In this document: positions 10,101 through 18,434 of the stretch, one piece after another
Position numbering within the stretch: the stretch's first letter is position 1
How the letters are laid out: each line of letters begins with the position of its first letter
Origin: Pedobacter ghigonis
GTDB lineage: Bacteria; Bacteroidota; Bacteroidia; Sphingobacteriales; Sphingobacteriaceae
Direction: 5' to 3'
DNA length: 64,000 bases
Assembly: GCF_903166585.1 (NCBI RefSeq)
Contig: NZ_CAESCM010000002.1
Span: forward strand, 124,001 to 188,000
Notes under the pieces: model-generated
Seen by the model: the letters and a program-made list of their open reading frames with translations, nothing else
What the model was told of the DNA's origin: nothing
The model's database searches: none
Position numbers and translations under genes: made by a program

Positions 10101-10331
10101 GTAAGTCATGTTTTCCACACCATTTATTTGTTCTTCGAGCGGAACAACAACGCTACTCATTACCACATCGGCGTTGGCACCCTGGTAAGAAGCCGATACC
10201 TGAACGGTTGGCGGCGCAATTTCGGGATACTGCGAAATAGGTAGGGTTACAAGGCCTAATACACCTAATATTACAATTATAATGGATATAACTGTCGATA
10301 AAACGGGCCTGTCTATAAATTTCTTAAACAT
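7155..10331 (-). CDS. RND multidrug efflux pump, AcrB/MexB (HAE-1) family
   Basis: 1058 residues, the size of AcrB/MexB. The start MFKKFIDRPVLSTVISIIIVILG is the typical N-terminal segment with TM1. TM4 carries the paired aspartates of the proton relay (AIGIVVDDAIVVVE) and TM10 the matching Lys (VGLLAKNAILIVEYA). GFVPNEDLG and IQGFGTGGGFEFQLQD are conserved porter-domain segments. It is an inner-membrane proton/drug antiporter working with the adaptor encoded 48 bp upstream and the outer-membrane factor downstream. Substrates cannot be read from sequence; HAE-1 members usually export hydrophobic drugs, dyes or detergents. Confidence 0.95.
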   Translation of the reverse strand: MFKKFIDRPVLSTVISIIIVILGVLGLVTLPISQYPEIAPPTVQVSASYQGANADVVMSSVVVPLEEQINGVENMTYMTSSASNDGTATITVNFKLGTNPDLAAVNVQNRVARATSLLPAEVTRSGVITAKRQASNLLIFSIYSDDPAYDQKFLQNYSNINIIPEIKRINGVGDASAFGTLDYTMRIWLKPEVMAVYGLVPNDVSVALAEQNIEAAPGQFGEQGGQAFQYTLKYSGRLKTETEFSNIIIKADANGQILRLKDVARIELGAQSYASSVKFDGKPALGIAISQTAGSNAKEVIENSIKTLEKAAVSFPKGIHYATVVNVNDFLDASIEKVIHTLIEAFILVFLVVFIFLQDFRSTLIPAISVPVAIIGTFFFLSLFGFTINLLTLFALVLAIGIVVDDAIVVVEAVHAKLDAGYTDAKKATKDAMDDISGAIISITLVMAAGFIPVSFIQGSSGGFYKQFGLTLAISIILSAINALTLSPALCAIFLKPHKDEHGKSKNFLQRFYDAFNTSFDTVTQKYKRSVGFLGRKRWLAGLGIAVFAVVLVWIMNTTPKGFVPNEDLGTIFSDISLPPSTSQEETDKIIVKINDIVSKVPEVEATFRVVGRSLISGSGSSYGMVIARLKPWDKRKRDVKAIIGELFAKAGGIKGAKVIFFAPPTIQGFGTGGGFEFQLQDKTGGDIKKFNEVGNAFLGALSKRPEIQYASTSFNPNFPQYQIDVNVAKIKQAGLTVSDVLGVLQGYYGGVYASNFNKFGKQYRVMFQADAKYRANQQSLTSIYVRNSSGTMAPVSEFITLEKVYGPQAISRFNLYTSIAVTGNPNAGYSSGDAIKAIQEEAAIHLPTGYGYEFSGLSREEVSSGSQTIFIFLLCVIFVYFLLSAQYESYILPLAVLFSLPIGLAGVFIFDKIFGIDNNIYTQITLIMLVGLLAKNAILIVEYAVDRRRKGMSITNAAIDGATARLRPILMTSFAFILGLLPLMLSTGVGASGNKSIGTGAVGGMLIGTLFGVFVIPALFIVFQTLQEKISNKSPFDEGIDREQTEEEYELAVNRPH

Positions 10332-10379
10332 AAATAATAGGGATTACACTGGTACAGTGTGAATTGCACTTATCGTATT

Positions 10380-11549
10380 TTATTTTTTTATTTCAGCATA
10401 AACTGAATCGGCTGCTTTTTCTTCAGGTTTAATTTTTGTGCCGTCTTTCAACGATTGGAAACCTTCTAAAATCACTTTGTCGCCGGTTTTAAGTCCTTTG
10501 GTAACTACGTAGAAATTGCCTTTGGCCAATTCCATTACCTCAATCTGCGTATTAACTACCTTAGCCGAATCGCCTAAAATGTAAACGAATTTCTTACCCT
10601 GTAAATCGATTGTTGATTTTTGAGGGATTAGAATGGCATTTTCAACATGCTGCGGAATTCTAACCGAAGCACTTGCGCCGTTTTTTAACAGGAAAACCGG
10701 GTTAGGGAAGGTAGCCCTTAAGCTCGCCGAACCAGTGTTGGTGTTAATCTGGCCGTTAATCGATTCGATTTTACCATTTTGCGCATAAACACTTCCATCA
10801 GCAAGTATTAAACTAACCGGCGGAATGTTTTTCATTTGCTCGGCCAGGGTTTTTCCTTTATAAGTGCTGGCAAAATCTAAAAGTTGTTTCTCGTTTAAAG
10901 AAAAGTAAGCGTAAACTTTCGAAGTATTCGAAACTGTAGTTAGCGGCTGGGTGCTGCTGCTACTCACCAGGCTCCCGTTTCTGAAAGGGATACTGCCTAC
11001 CACACCATCTACCGGACTGGTAATTGAAGTATAACCTAAATTAACCCTTGCATTTACCAGCTCTGCTTTTGCCTGTGCCAATGCAGCTTTTCTGCTTTGA
11101 AGCGTTAACTGAGCTGCATCCAGGTCATATTTACTGATGATATCTTTTTCAACTAGCGGTTTGGTTTTATTTACCGTTAACTGGGCGGCATTTACATCGG
11201 CTTCAGCACTGCTTATAGCTGCTCTGGCTGTTCTAACCTGTTGTTCGTACTGAGGCGCATTAATGGTAAAAAGTAGCTGACCTTTTTTAACCACAGCACC
11301 TTCATCCACAAATATTTTTTCGATAAAACCATCAACTTTCGGACGGATATCGATATTCTGGATACCTTCTATAGTTGCAGGATAATCTGAATCGAGGGTG
11401 GTGTTTTGTGTGTTTACTGTAAATATTGGGTAAGCTTGCGGACCAGCAGCAGCCGCTGCCGCAGCTTTTTTAGCTGCATCATCATTTCCGCAGGATGCTA
11501 AAAGCATACCAATGCTCACGCTAAAAAGGAGAGTTGTTACTTTTCTCAT
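10380..11549 (-). CDS. RND efflux periplasmic adaptor (membrane fusion protein)
   Basis: 389 residues with a lipoprotein signal (lipobox LLASC, then GNDDAAKKAAAAAAAG, an Ala-rich linker). The lipoyl or barrel-sandwich half-motifs are visible (IDIRPKVDGFIEKIFVDEGAVVKKGQLLF near 65-95 and LGYTSITSPVDGVVG near 170-185) flanking an alpha-helical hairpin, then a beta-barrel and the membrane-proximal domain. This is the AcrA/MexA layout. It is the first gene of the operon and bridges pump and outer-membrane channel. Confidence 0.93.
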   Translation of the reverse strand: MRKVTTLLFSVSIGMLLASCGNDDAAKKAAAAAAAGPQAYPIFTVNTQNTTLDSDYPATIEGIQNIDIRPKVDGFIEKIFVDEGAVVKKGQLLFTINAPQYEQQVRTARAAISSAEADVNAAQLTVNKTKPLVEKDIISKYDLDAAQLTLQSRKAALAQAKAELVNARVNLGYTSITSPVDGVVGSIPFRNGSLVSSSSTQPLTTVSNTSKVYAYFSLNEKQLLDFASTYKGKTLAEQMKNIPPVSLILADGSVYAQNGKIESINGQINTNTGSASLRATFPNPVFLLKNGASASVRIPQHVENAILIPQKSTIDLQGKKFVYILGDSAKVVNTQIEVMELAKGNFYVVTKGLKTGDKVILEGFQSLKDGTKIKPEEKAADSVYAEIKK

Positions 11550-11950
11550 GGGTATTCTGTGTGTTTAAATTTAAATTTCCGGATTAAGGGCGTTATCAAT
11601 AAGGATGGACTTTAATCATCGCCAATAATTGCCCAAAAATAGAGCCTAACCAAAAATAAATCTGTCCAAATTCTGTCATTTAATCAATCGATTGATTTAT
11701 TTTGCGGTTAGAACGCTACTTAAATATAATTAAAATATTGTTTACAAGTAGTTTAACCGTATTTTTTATTTTAAAATGTTGCTTGTAAATATCTTGAGAC
11801 AGATGTTAAAAGCTGTTAAAATCGCCGATTCAGTGTTAAATTATCGCATCGGGTTGTTTCTTATTTCAAGCATATCCGGGTATAAATTGTGTGCATTTTT
11901 GCACTGCAGTGAAAGAAACAGCAGCTGGATTTTTTCTTAGCTTTAGGTAT
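11550..11950. other. Divergent regulatory gap between the efflux operon and a lipoprotein gene
   Basis: A 400 bp AT-rich gap. On the minus strand two TATTTTTG sequences (11641-11634 and 11658-11651) match the TAnnTTTG box, and a perfect palindrome lies just upstream. No gene is supported here. Confidence 0.45.
11682..11697. promoter_or_regulatory. Perfect 16-bp palindrome upstream of the RND operon (candidate operator)
   Basis: AATCAATCGATTGATT is exactly self-complementary and lies upstream of the two TAnnTTTG-like boxes of the efflux operon. Efflux operons are often controlled by TetR- or MarR-type dimers that bind such sites, but no regulator gene adjoins this operon. Confidence 0.4.
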
Positions 11951-12334
11951 ATGAAATATCTTTTGCTGTTAATGGTTGTGGTATCAGGCTCGGGTTGTTT
12001 AATGCTTGGTGCGCCGCACTATTATAATTACCAATCAACTAATGAGAATGCCGATTCAATTGTGGTAATTTCTTATCCGTCGCGGCTCGATTACCAATAC
12101 CGTTTTACAAAAAATAAATGGGACAGTGTTTTGGTTTTAGATCCGATACACCTGGTTTATCAAAAGATGACTTTAAAAGAGAATGCCAGCTTTTACCCGA
12201 AAGCCTATTACTCGTTTTATAAAAATGAGCGGTGGAATTTGAAAAAAATGGAAAAAATAAAATCAGTAGTAGTAAAAAGGTATCAACAAAATCTGGCTGA
12301 TGTTGATACCCTTTATTATAAGATGGTAAAATGA
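11951..12334 (+). CDS. Small putative lipoprotein of unknown function
   Basis: The ATG at 11951 starts a clean lipoprotein-type signal (MKYLLLLMVVVSGSGC), while the frame upstream to 11891 is unlikely to be translated. The product is 127 residues. The mature part has no motif I recognise; it is rich in Tyr and Lys and has short beta-like stretches (SIVVISYPSRLDYQYRF, DTLYYKMVK). It ends 6 bp before the convergent dapF stop. The lipobox is imperfect (Gly at -3), so lipidation is uncertain. Confidence 0.55.
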   Translation: MKYLLLLMVVVSGSGCLMLGAPHYYNYQSTNENADSIVVISYPSRLDYQYRFTKNKWDSVLVLDPIHLVYQKMTLKENASFYPKAYYSFYKNERWNLKKMEKIKSVVVKRYQQNLADVDTLYYKMVK

Positions 12335-12340
12335 GTTTGA

Positions 12341-13123
12341 TTAATCTACCTCTCCCTCAAAAACCAATTTTGCTGGCCCGCATAAAAACACATTGGTAAA
12401 CGCAGTACCATCGTAATCGAATTCAATTTTAATATCGCCACCCAAAACTTTAATATCGGTTTTAATGTGGCCACTCAGGTTTTTGTGTTTGGCCATGGCC
12501 ATAGCCACGGCAGTAACTCCTGTACCACAGGCATAGGTCTCGTCTTCAACCCCACGCTCGTAGGTGCGCACAAACAAGTGGTCGCCTTTATCTTCTACAA
12601 AGTTTACGTTTATGCCCTCGGTTTTATAGGTATCGTTGTAACGGATGCTTTTGCCTTCGTGAAAAACATCCAGGTCTTTTAAGCCGGTTTGTAAAGCTAC
12701 GTAATGTGGAGAGCCTGTATTTAAAACATAGGCATCACCGTCTTTGTTAATGGTGTCTACATCAATCATTTGCAAATCAACCCATTCGCCATTTTCTGAA
12801 ATTCTGGCATAATGTGGTCCATCTACTGCCAAAAAGTTGGTTTCCCGATCAATAATGCCAAGCTGTTTGGCAAAGGCAACAATGCACCGGCCGCCATTAC
12901 CGCACATACTGCCAAGGTTGCCATCGGCATTAAAATAATGCATTTCAAAATCGTAATCTTCGTGTTTGGTCAGGAACATTAAACCATCTGCACCTATCCC
13001 GAATCTTCTATGGCATAGCTGTTCAACTAGTTGATTGTCAATATTTTTTAACGGACTCATGGTGTGGTCTATTAAAATGAAATCGTTGCCTGCGCCCTGA
13101 TATTTATAGAAATTAATTTTCAT
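12341..13123 (-). CDS. dapF: Diaminopimelate epimerase
   Basis: Converts LL- to meso-diaminopimelate for lysine and peptidoglycan synthesis in the cytoplasm. The family start MKINFYKYQGAGNDFILID fixes the ATG at 13123; the frame extends upstream to 13207 but the extra 28 residues do not belong to the family. Both catalytic cysteines are seen: one in GSMCGNGGRC (about residue 73) and one in YACGTGVTAVA (near residue 200). About 260 residues, near the usual 270. It appears monocistronic, facing away from the Deg protease gene. Confidence 0.95.
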   Translation of the reverse strand: MKINFYKYQGAGNDFILIDHTMSPLKNIDNQLVEQLCHRRFGIGADGLMFLTKHEDYDFEMHYFNADGNLGSMCGNGGRCIVAFAKQLGIIDRETNFLAVDGPHYARISENGEWVDLQMIDVDTINKDGDAYVLNTGSPHYVALQTGLKDLDVFHEGKSIRYNDTYKTEGINVNFVEDKGDHLFVRTYERGVEDETYACGTGVTAVAMAMAKHKNLSGHIKTDIKVLGGDIKIEFDYDGTAFTNVFLCGPAKLVFEGEVD

Positions 13124-13435
13124 GAAAGCTTCATCTTTTAATGCAATATTTGAATTGCAAAAGGTAACCTGCACCGCGTGTTTTTTTGATTTAACATTTT
13201 TTAACACAAAACCAGGTGCACTAATGATGCAAATATCGTTTATATGGTATTAAATTTGAATAATTAACGAAAAGAAATTTTAGCAGATAAAAACTGCAGG
13301 AGCATTCTGCTTAAATCAAAGAGAACAAACACTCCCGCAAAATTAGTAAATTTAACAACTGAAATATTGTAAGCTAAAACATTTAGCTAGCAAAATGGCT
13401 TATCATATAACAGGGTTTTTAAAATAATATAACAC
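13124..13435. other. Divergent gap between dapF and the Deg protease gene
   Basis: A 312 bp AT-rich spacer that must hold both promoters. I see no box that matches the phylum consensus well, no repeat and no small gene. Confidence 0.4.
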
Positions 13436-14986
13436 ATGAAAAAAATATTGGGAATTACCGTGTTAGCTGCTTTTATAGGTGGGGCAGCAGCAATAGGAGG
13501 TTACAAACTATTTGAACGTAACCAAACAGGCAGTACAATTTCTGAAAAACAGAATTTATATTTTGCAAATAATCCACTTAAGGTATCATCGGCAGGTACA
13601 ACCGATTTTACGCAGGCAGCAGCAGCAGTTGCGCCAGGTGTGGTGCACATTAAAACCACTTATGCCGCGCAAAGTGGCGGTGGCAGAAGCTCTTCTCCGT
13701 TTGATATGATGGAAGATTTCTTCGGCGGTGGTGGCCGTCAAATGCAGCGTCAGCCAAGAGCAGCATCTGGTTCAGGTGTAATCATCAGCCAGGACGGTTA
13801 TATTGTAACCAACAACCACGTAGTAGAAAATGCAGAGAAGGTTGAAGTAGTTTTAACCGACAGACGCAAGGTAGAGGCTAAAGTAATTGGCCGCGATCCA
13901 AACACCGATTTAGCTTTGATTAAAGTAAATGCAACCAATTTACCGGTAGTAAAAATGGGTAACTCTGATAATGTACAGGTGGGTGAGTGGGTTTTAGCGG
14001 TAGGTTTCCCGTTAGATTTAAATACTACAGTAACTGCAGGTATTGTAAGTGCTAAAAACCGCAGTATCGGTATTATTGGCCGCGAGCAACAAGGCAACGA
14101 AATTACAGAAGAAGAATACCGCGAATATCAACGTACTGGTAAAAGACCAGATCGTCCGGCAAATACAAGCATCGAATCTTTTATCCAGACAGACGCTGCA
14201 ATTAACCCTGGTAACAGTGGTGGTGCACTTGTAAATGCAAATGGCGAGTTAGTTGGTATTAACTCAGCAATTGCTTCGCAAAGCGGTTATAACCAGGGCT
14301 ATGGTTTTGCTATCCCGGTTAACCTTGCCCGTAAAATTGTTGATGATTTTATGAAATATGGTTCGGTTAAACGTGGTTACATTGGTGTTAATTTTGTACC
14401 ATTAAGCGGCGAAGAAAAACCGGAAGGTATTAAAACTAACGAAATCAGTGGTTTATATGTAAATGATGTAGTTGCTGGTGGTGGTGCTGCTGCGGCAGGT
14501 ATCAAATCGGGCGACGTAATTAAAAAAGTTGACGGTGTGGTAATTAACGATTCGCCAGATTTACAGGAAAGAGTTGGTCGTTTAAATCCAGGTGATAAAG
14601 TTAAATTAACTGTATTGCGTGATGGATCTTTGAAAGACTATACTGTTACCCTTAAAGGTGAAGCCAGTGTAGGTTTAACAGCCAATAACACCGCAAGCAA
14701 AGGTGCTGAAGTTTCGAAACTAGGTGCAACTTTTGCTCCTGCCAGTCAGGCTCAAAAAGCCAAATATGGCATTAACGGCGGTGTAGTGGTAACTTCGGTT
14801 ACAACCGGCAAAGCTTTCGATAACATTGGTGTAGAAAAAGGTTTAATTATTACCAAAGTAAACGGACAACCCGTAAACTCAGTAGCCGACGTTCAAAAAG
14901 CATTGCCATTGGGTAGAAACAATATGGTAAGTATTAGTGGAGTTGGCGAGCAAGGATCGTATAACTACAGTTTTCCGGCTCAATAA
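13436..14986 (+). CDS. Do/DegP-family periplasmic serine protease (HtrA-like)
   Basis: 516 residues with an N-terminal signal or anchor (about 5-22). The trypsin-like domain has the catalytic triad: His128 in VTNNHVV, Asp158 in DPNTDLALIKV and Ser261 in NPGNSGGAL. A Gly/Ser/Arg-rich loop (80-112) corresponds to the LA loop. Two PDZ domains follow, about 310-405 and 425-510. This is the Do-family plan for periplasmic quality control of misfolded envelope proteins. It is monocistronic, with a strong terminator 25 bp after the stop. Confidence 0.95.
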   Translation: MKKILGITVLAAFIGGAAAIGGYKLFERNQTGSTISEKQNLYFANNPLKVSSAGTTDFTQAAAAVAPGVVHIKTTYAAQSGGGRSSSPFDMMEDFFGGGGRQMQRQPRAASGSGVIISQDGYIVTNNHVVENAEKVEVVLTDRRKVEAKVIGRDPNTDLALIKVNATNLPVVKMGNSDNVQVGEWVLAVGFPLDLNTTVTAGIVSAKNRSIGIIGREQQGNEITEEEYREYQRTGKRPDRPANTSIESFIQTDAAINPGNSGGALVNANGELVGINSAIASQSGYNQGYGFAIPVNLARKIVDDFMKYGSVKRGYIGVNFVPLSGEEKPEGIKTNEISGLYVNDVVAGGGAAAAGIKSGDVIKKVDGVVINDSPDLQERVGRLNPGDKVKLTVLRDGSLKDYTVTLKGEASVGLTANNTASKGAEVSKLGATFAPASQAQKAKYGINGGVVVTSVTTGKAFDNIGVEKGLIITKVNGQPVNSVADVQKALPLGRNNMVSISGVGEQGSYNYSFPAQ

Positions 14987-15011
14987 TTAACCGATAAAAA
15001 ATAGTTTAAGA

Positions 15012-15048
15012 AGTCCTCCTGATATTTTCAATCAGGAGGACTTTTTTT
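15012..15048. terminator. Rho-independent terminator after the Deg protease gene
   Basis: AGTCCTCCTGAT and its complement ATCAGGAGGACT enclose a short loop, followed by a run of T on the plus strand. The stem also lies at the end of the convergent Cys-rich gene and may serve both directions. Confidence 0.88.
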
Positions 15049-15392
15049 TAGTCCTGATGAATTGGCTCGTGATGCGCATGGCATGCATCTGCACATTCTT
15101 CGCACATAACGGCACATTGCCTGCAGTGCTCATGATCGTGTTTGCCACATTCTGCCGCGCACATTCTGCAAATTTCTTCACATAGCAATAAATACTGGCG
15201 ACCAATTACCGAATCGCGCTGTAAGAGCCGGGCAGCCTGCGTACAAATGTCGGCACAATCGCGATCCAGTTTAATACAATCGATCATCATGCTAAGGTCT
15301 TCTTCCTGTAGGCATGATGTTGCGCAATGTTCGCATGCCAGTGCGCAGTCTAATAAAGCCTTTATTAAGGCATGGTTATTCCGTGTTTCCAT
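15048..15392 (-). CDS. Cys-rich four-helix-bundle protein, copper-storage (Csp/DUF326) type
   Basis: 114 residues with about 16 Cys and many His, spaced as CxxxC and CxxC along predicted helices (DCALACEHCATSC, CEEICRMCAAEC, CRQCAVMCEECADAC). This is the pattern of the four-helix-bundle copper-storage proteins (Csp3/DUF326), in which Cys residues line the core and bind many Cu(I) ions. There is no signal peptide, which suggests the cytosolic Csp3-like type. The C-terminus is His-rich (CHAHHEPIHQD). It overlaps the tail of the Deg gene terminator. Copper binding is family inference. Confidence 0.82.
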   Translation of the reverse strand: METRNNHALIKALLDCALACEHCATSCLQEEDLSMMIDCIKLDRDCADICTQAARLLQRDSVIGRQYLLLCEEICRMCAAECGKHDHEHCRQCAVMCEECADACHAHHEPIHQD

Positions 15393-15702
15393 AGCTCAAA
15401 AATTAGTTATCAATATGCTCTTTATTAATAACCTGCAGGAAGTTAAACGGTTTTAATAAATCAAAATATGGGGACGGTGATTGTTAAAGTTTGTTAATGT
15501 TCTCAGCCACAAAATATATTAAGCTCCTTTTGAAGCGTTTTGGAACATAAGCCCGTTTTGTTAATTAATCCGTGTTCATCCTAAATTCATCATTGCGATT
15601 TAGTTTAGCGATTTACCGATTGATTATCAGTGTTTACCGATACTCTATAAAATTAATTTTTTTATTGTTACATATTTGAAACAGCAACAAAAACCGAATA
15701 TT

Positions 15703-16212
15703 ATGGCTTTAGCTCACATTAACCTCAGCGTAAAACAATATTTCAATTTTATGTGCCACAACGATTTTGAAAGAAGAATATTTCACGACAGTTACAGGGA
15801 ATTTCAGAAGAAATCAAAGATATTCAGCCAAAACCAGCAGGCCCATACTTTTTCGCAAATGTTGCAGTTAAACGAAAAAGCAGGTTCATTACACCAGAAA
15901 TTACAGTATTCGGTTATGCCGAGCATTGCAGCTTTAGAAGGTAAAATACCTGTATTGGGCGATCTGGATGGCAATGCATTAAGGTTCGATTGGGCCGAAC
16001 TAAATATTTTGAGTTCCGATTTATTAAATAAAGCTGCCCACGTAGTTTCGCTAACCTATACCAGCCCAAAATTGGTATTACACGAAATTATAGGCGATTT
16101 ACTGGTTTTAAGTTATTATAAAACAAATGGTAGTGGCGAAACCCTAATGGTAAAAATTACTGAAAACCTGATGGTAAATTACCAGGAAAGCAACAATTTG
16201 GTTTATAGTTAA
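15703..16212 (+). CDS. Unknown protein upstream of the LytS/LytTR pair
   Basis: A 169-residue product from ATG 15703 (a TTG at 15676 would add nine residues). I recognise no family. It is probably cytosolic: no signal peptide or membrane segment, helical N-terminal half (KQYFNFMCHNDFERRIFHDSYREFQKK, split over about 10-35) and a beta-rich C-terminal half. It lies 55 bp before the sensor kinase gene on the same strand, so it may be the first gene of the unusual cluster. Confidence 0.6.
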   Translation: MALAHINLSVKQYFNFMCHNDFERRIFHDSYREFQKKSKIFSQNQQAHTFSQMLQLNEKAGSLHQKLQYSVMPSIAALEGKIPVLGDLDGNALRFDWAELNILSSDLLNKAAHVVSLTYTSPKLVLHEIIGDLLVLSYYKTNGSGETLMVKITENLMVNYQESNNLVYS

Positions 16213-16267
16213 ACCCTATTGTACATTTCTGTAGCCCAGGCCCGAAAAAATATTATTAATTTGTAGC

Positions 16268-17455
16268 ATGCAACAATTTAAGGCTCCAACTTTTATTATC
16301 CACGTGGCAGGTTGGCTTTTATTTCTAACCTTTCCATTGCTGTTCATTAATAACGAACAATCGGGGCAGAGTAGTTTGTTGTTGCTGGCATCGCCATTTT
16401 ACTGGTTGTTTTGCCTTACGTACATGTTAATGTTTTATTTCAATGCCCTGGTGCTGGTGCCTAAGCTCATGTTCAAAAAGCGGTACCTGTTATACGTGGC
16501 AACTGTTTTGGGCTTATTTAGCTTTGTGTATTATGCCCAACCTTACGATAATCTGCTTGGACACAATAAAAGTGTAATGGCAGCGCTAAACGGAGGGGTT
16601 GATAAGCAGCCAAAAGGTTTAAACCAATCGCTGCAGCCGGGTAAGGATAGTGTAATTGGACCTAATGTAGAAATGCCTTTCGGACCCTTGCCCAATCAGG
16701 ATTTGAGAATGCAGGACCCGAACCTGAAAAAACAGAAAGGGATTTTAGACCTGCACAGACCCGAAAATATTGATGTAATCAGTCTGTTTATTTTTATGAT
16801 GATTATGGGTTTGAGTATTGCTACGAGTACCGTTGAGCGTTGGCAAAACGCCGAATCGAAAGTGGTTAAAGCAGAGGCCGAAAAGGCAACAGCAGAACTT
16901 TCCTTCCTTAAAGCACAAATCAATCCCCATTTTCTTTTCAATACCCTCAATAATATTTATACCCAGTCGGTCATTAATAGCGAACATACATCAGAAAGTA
17001 TCATGAAGCTATCCAATATAATGCGGTATGTTACCGATGATGTAACGCAGGATTTTGTGCTGTTAAAGGATGAAATAGACTGTGTGCGCGATTACATTGA
17101 ACTACAGCGTTTAAGGCTCGGGGCCGATGCCGAAATCAGTTTTCAGGTTACCGGGAAACCCGAAGGGAAAAAAATTGCGCCCTTAATTTTTATGACCTTT
17201 ATCGAAAATGCCTTTAAGTACGGGGTAACCAAAAAAGAGAAAACCATTATCAGCATTAATCTGAGTATCGGTGCCGATAAAATTGATTTCTCATGCCGGA
17301 ATAAAATTTACGCACATAAATCCAATTTAGAACGCTCGGGCATCGGCATTGCCAATACGCGCCAGCGCTTAACGCACTTATATCCGCAACAACACAGCTT
17401 AGATATTAAAAACACAGGCGAAATGTTTACCGTTAATCTTTGTGTAAATTGCTAA
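16268..17455 (+). CDS. LytS/YehU-type sensor histidine kinase
   Basis: 395 residues. About four hydrophobic segments (10-30, 40-60, 72-95, 165-185) place the sensor part in the inner membrane, with a Pro/Gln/Asn-rich loop (about 105-160) between TM3 and TM4. A coiled coil leads into the His_kinase domain: LKAQINPHFLFNTLNNIYT carries the phosphoacceptor His, followed by the N box FIENAFKYGV and G box GIGIANTRQRL. It is followed 17 bp later by its LytTR regulator. The ligand is unknown. Confidence 0.92.
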   Translation: MQQFKAPTFIIHVAGWLLFLTFPLLFINNEQSGQSSLLLLASPFYWLFCLTYMLMFYFNALVLVPKLMFKKRYLLYVATVLGLFSFVYYAQPYDNLLGHNKSVMAALNGGVDKQPKGLNQSLQPGKDSVIGPNVEMPFGPLPNQDLRMQDPNLKKQKGILDLHRPENIDVISLFIFMMIMGLSIATSTVERWQNAESKVVKAEAEKATAELSFLKAQINPHFLFNTLNNIYTQSVINSEHTSESIMKLSNIMRYVTDDVTQDFVLLKDEIDCVRDYIELQRLRLGADAEISFQVTGKPEGKKIAPLIFMTFIENAFKYGVTKKEKTIISINLSIGADKIDFSCRNKIYAHKSNLERSGIGIANTRQRLTHLYPQQHSLDIKNTGEMFTVNLCVNC

Positions 17456-17472
17456 CCTTTAACAGATAAATT

Positions 17473-18174
17473 ATGGCCTTGAAATGTGTAGCTATAGATG
17501 ATGAGCCTCTTGCACTCGAACTAATTAAGAATTATGTTTCCCGCTTTCCTGGGCTGCAATTGGTTCAGGTTTTTGAAGATGCGCTATCTGGTGCAGAGTA
17601 CCTGAAGCAAAATCCGGTTGATTTGTTATTTGTAGATGTTAACATGCCCGATATAACAGGTGTTGAACTGGTGCGTAGTTTGGTAAACAGCCCGATGATT
17701 ATTTTTACTACCGCTTACCGCAACTATGCCTTTGAAAGTTACGAGCTTCAGGCAATCGATTACCTGTTGAAACCGATAGATTTTAACCGTTTTACTGCAG
17801 CGGTAGAAAAAGCGGTCGATTTTCATAAATATAAAAATGCTACGCAGGAAAATACCAGTGATGAGAGCATTTATGTATACTCGGAATATAAAATGATTAA
17901 GATTTTGCTCCGCGATATCGAATACATAGAAAGTATGGGCGATTACCTTAAAATTTATCTGTGCAATGCAGATAAGCCGGTTTTAACCCTCATGACGATG
18001 AAAAAGGTGCTGGAAAAACTGCCCGAAGATCAGTTTGCCCGTGTGCATCGCAGTTTTATCGTGGCATTAACTAAAATTAAATCGATACACAACCGGAAAG
18101 TAAATTTAACCAATGCAGAATTGCCTATAGGCGATGCTTACAGCGGTTTTATCAACCAACAGAAAGGGATATGA
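17473..18174 (+). CDS. LytTR-family response regulator
   Basis: 233 residues. The receiver domain (1-120) shows the acidic pair DDE near residue 9-11, the phosphoacceptor Asp in LLFVDVNMPD and the conserved Lys in DYLLKPID. A LytTR DNA-binding domain (about 135-233) follows with YIESMGDYLKIYL and FARVHRSFIVAL. It is paired with the upstream kinase and its stop overlaps the start of the PqqD-like gene by 4 bp (ATGA), so the regulator and biosynthetic genes are translationally coupled. Confidence 0.94.
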   Translation: MALKCVAIDDEPLALELIKNYVSRFPGLQLVQVFEDALSGAEYLKQNPVDLLFVDVNMPDITGVELVRSLVNSPMIIFTTAYRNYAFESYELQAIDYLLKPIDFNRFTAAVEKAVDFHKYKNATQENTSDESIYVYSEYKMIKILLRDIEYIESMGDYLKIYLCNADKPVLTLMTMKKVLEKLPEDQFARVHRSFIVALTKIKSIHNRKVNLTNAELPIGDAYSGFINQQKGI

Positions 18175-18413
18175 AGTTAAAGGCGAACATAGCAACAAGT
18201 GAAAACGGATTTATTTTCAATCCGGCAACCGGCGATTCGTTTACCAGCAATACCATTGCAGCAGAGATTTTAACCTGTTTAAAAGCCGGGGAAAGCGAGA
18301 TGGAAATTAAACAGAAAATCCTCGATCGATACGACGTAGAATTGTGCCAGCTGGAAAGAGATTGGGACGATTATATGTTGCAACTAAAGGAAGCAAATCT
18401 TTTAGATTTGTAA
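18171..18413 (+). CDS. PqqD-like RiPP recognition element (RRE) protein
   Basis: 80 residues covering one winged-helix PqqD fold: strand pair VxFNPATGDSFTSN near the start (FIFNPATGDSFTSNTIAAEIL) then helices LTCLKAGESEMEIKQKILDRYDV and WDDYMLQLKEANLL. The pattern of a gly-asp turn, then 'A.eIL..l..G.s..ei...l...y.v' is the PqqD/RRE signature. Known members bind leader peptides of ribosomal peptide products and hand them to tailoring enzymes. No short precursor peptide is obvious nearby, but the PLP enzyme two genes downstream carries a leader-like N-terminus. It overlaps the regulator gene by 4 bp. Confidence 0.75.
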   Translation: MKLKANIATSENGFIFNPATGDSFTSNTIAAEILTCLKAGESEMEIKQKILDRYDVELCQLERDWDDYMLQLKEANLLDL

Positions 18414-18434
18414 CCCCGAAAAATAACACTAATC

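Noticed and set aside
15048..15392. Metallothionein
   Set aside because: The CxxxC/CxxC spacing within long amphipathic helices and the length fit the four-helix copper-storage type better.
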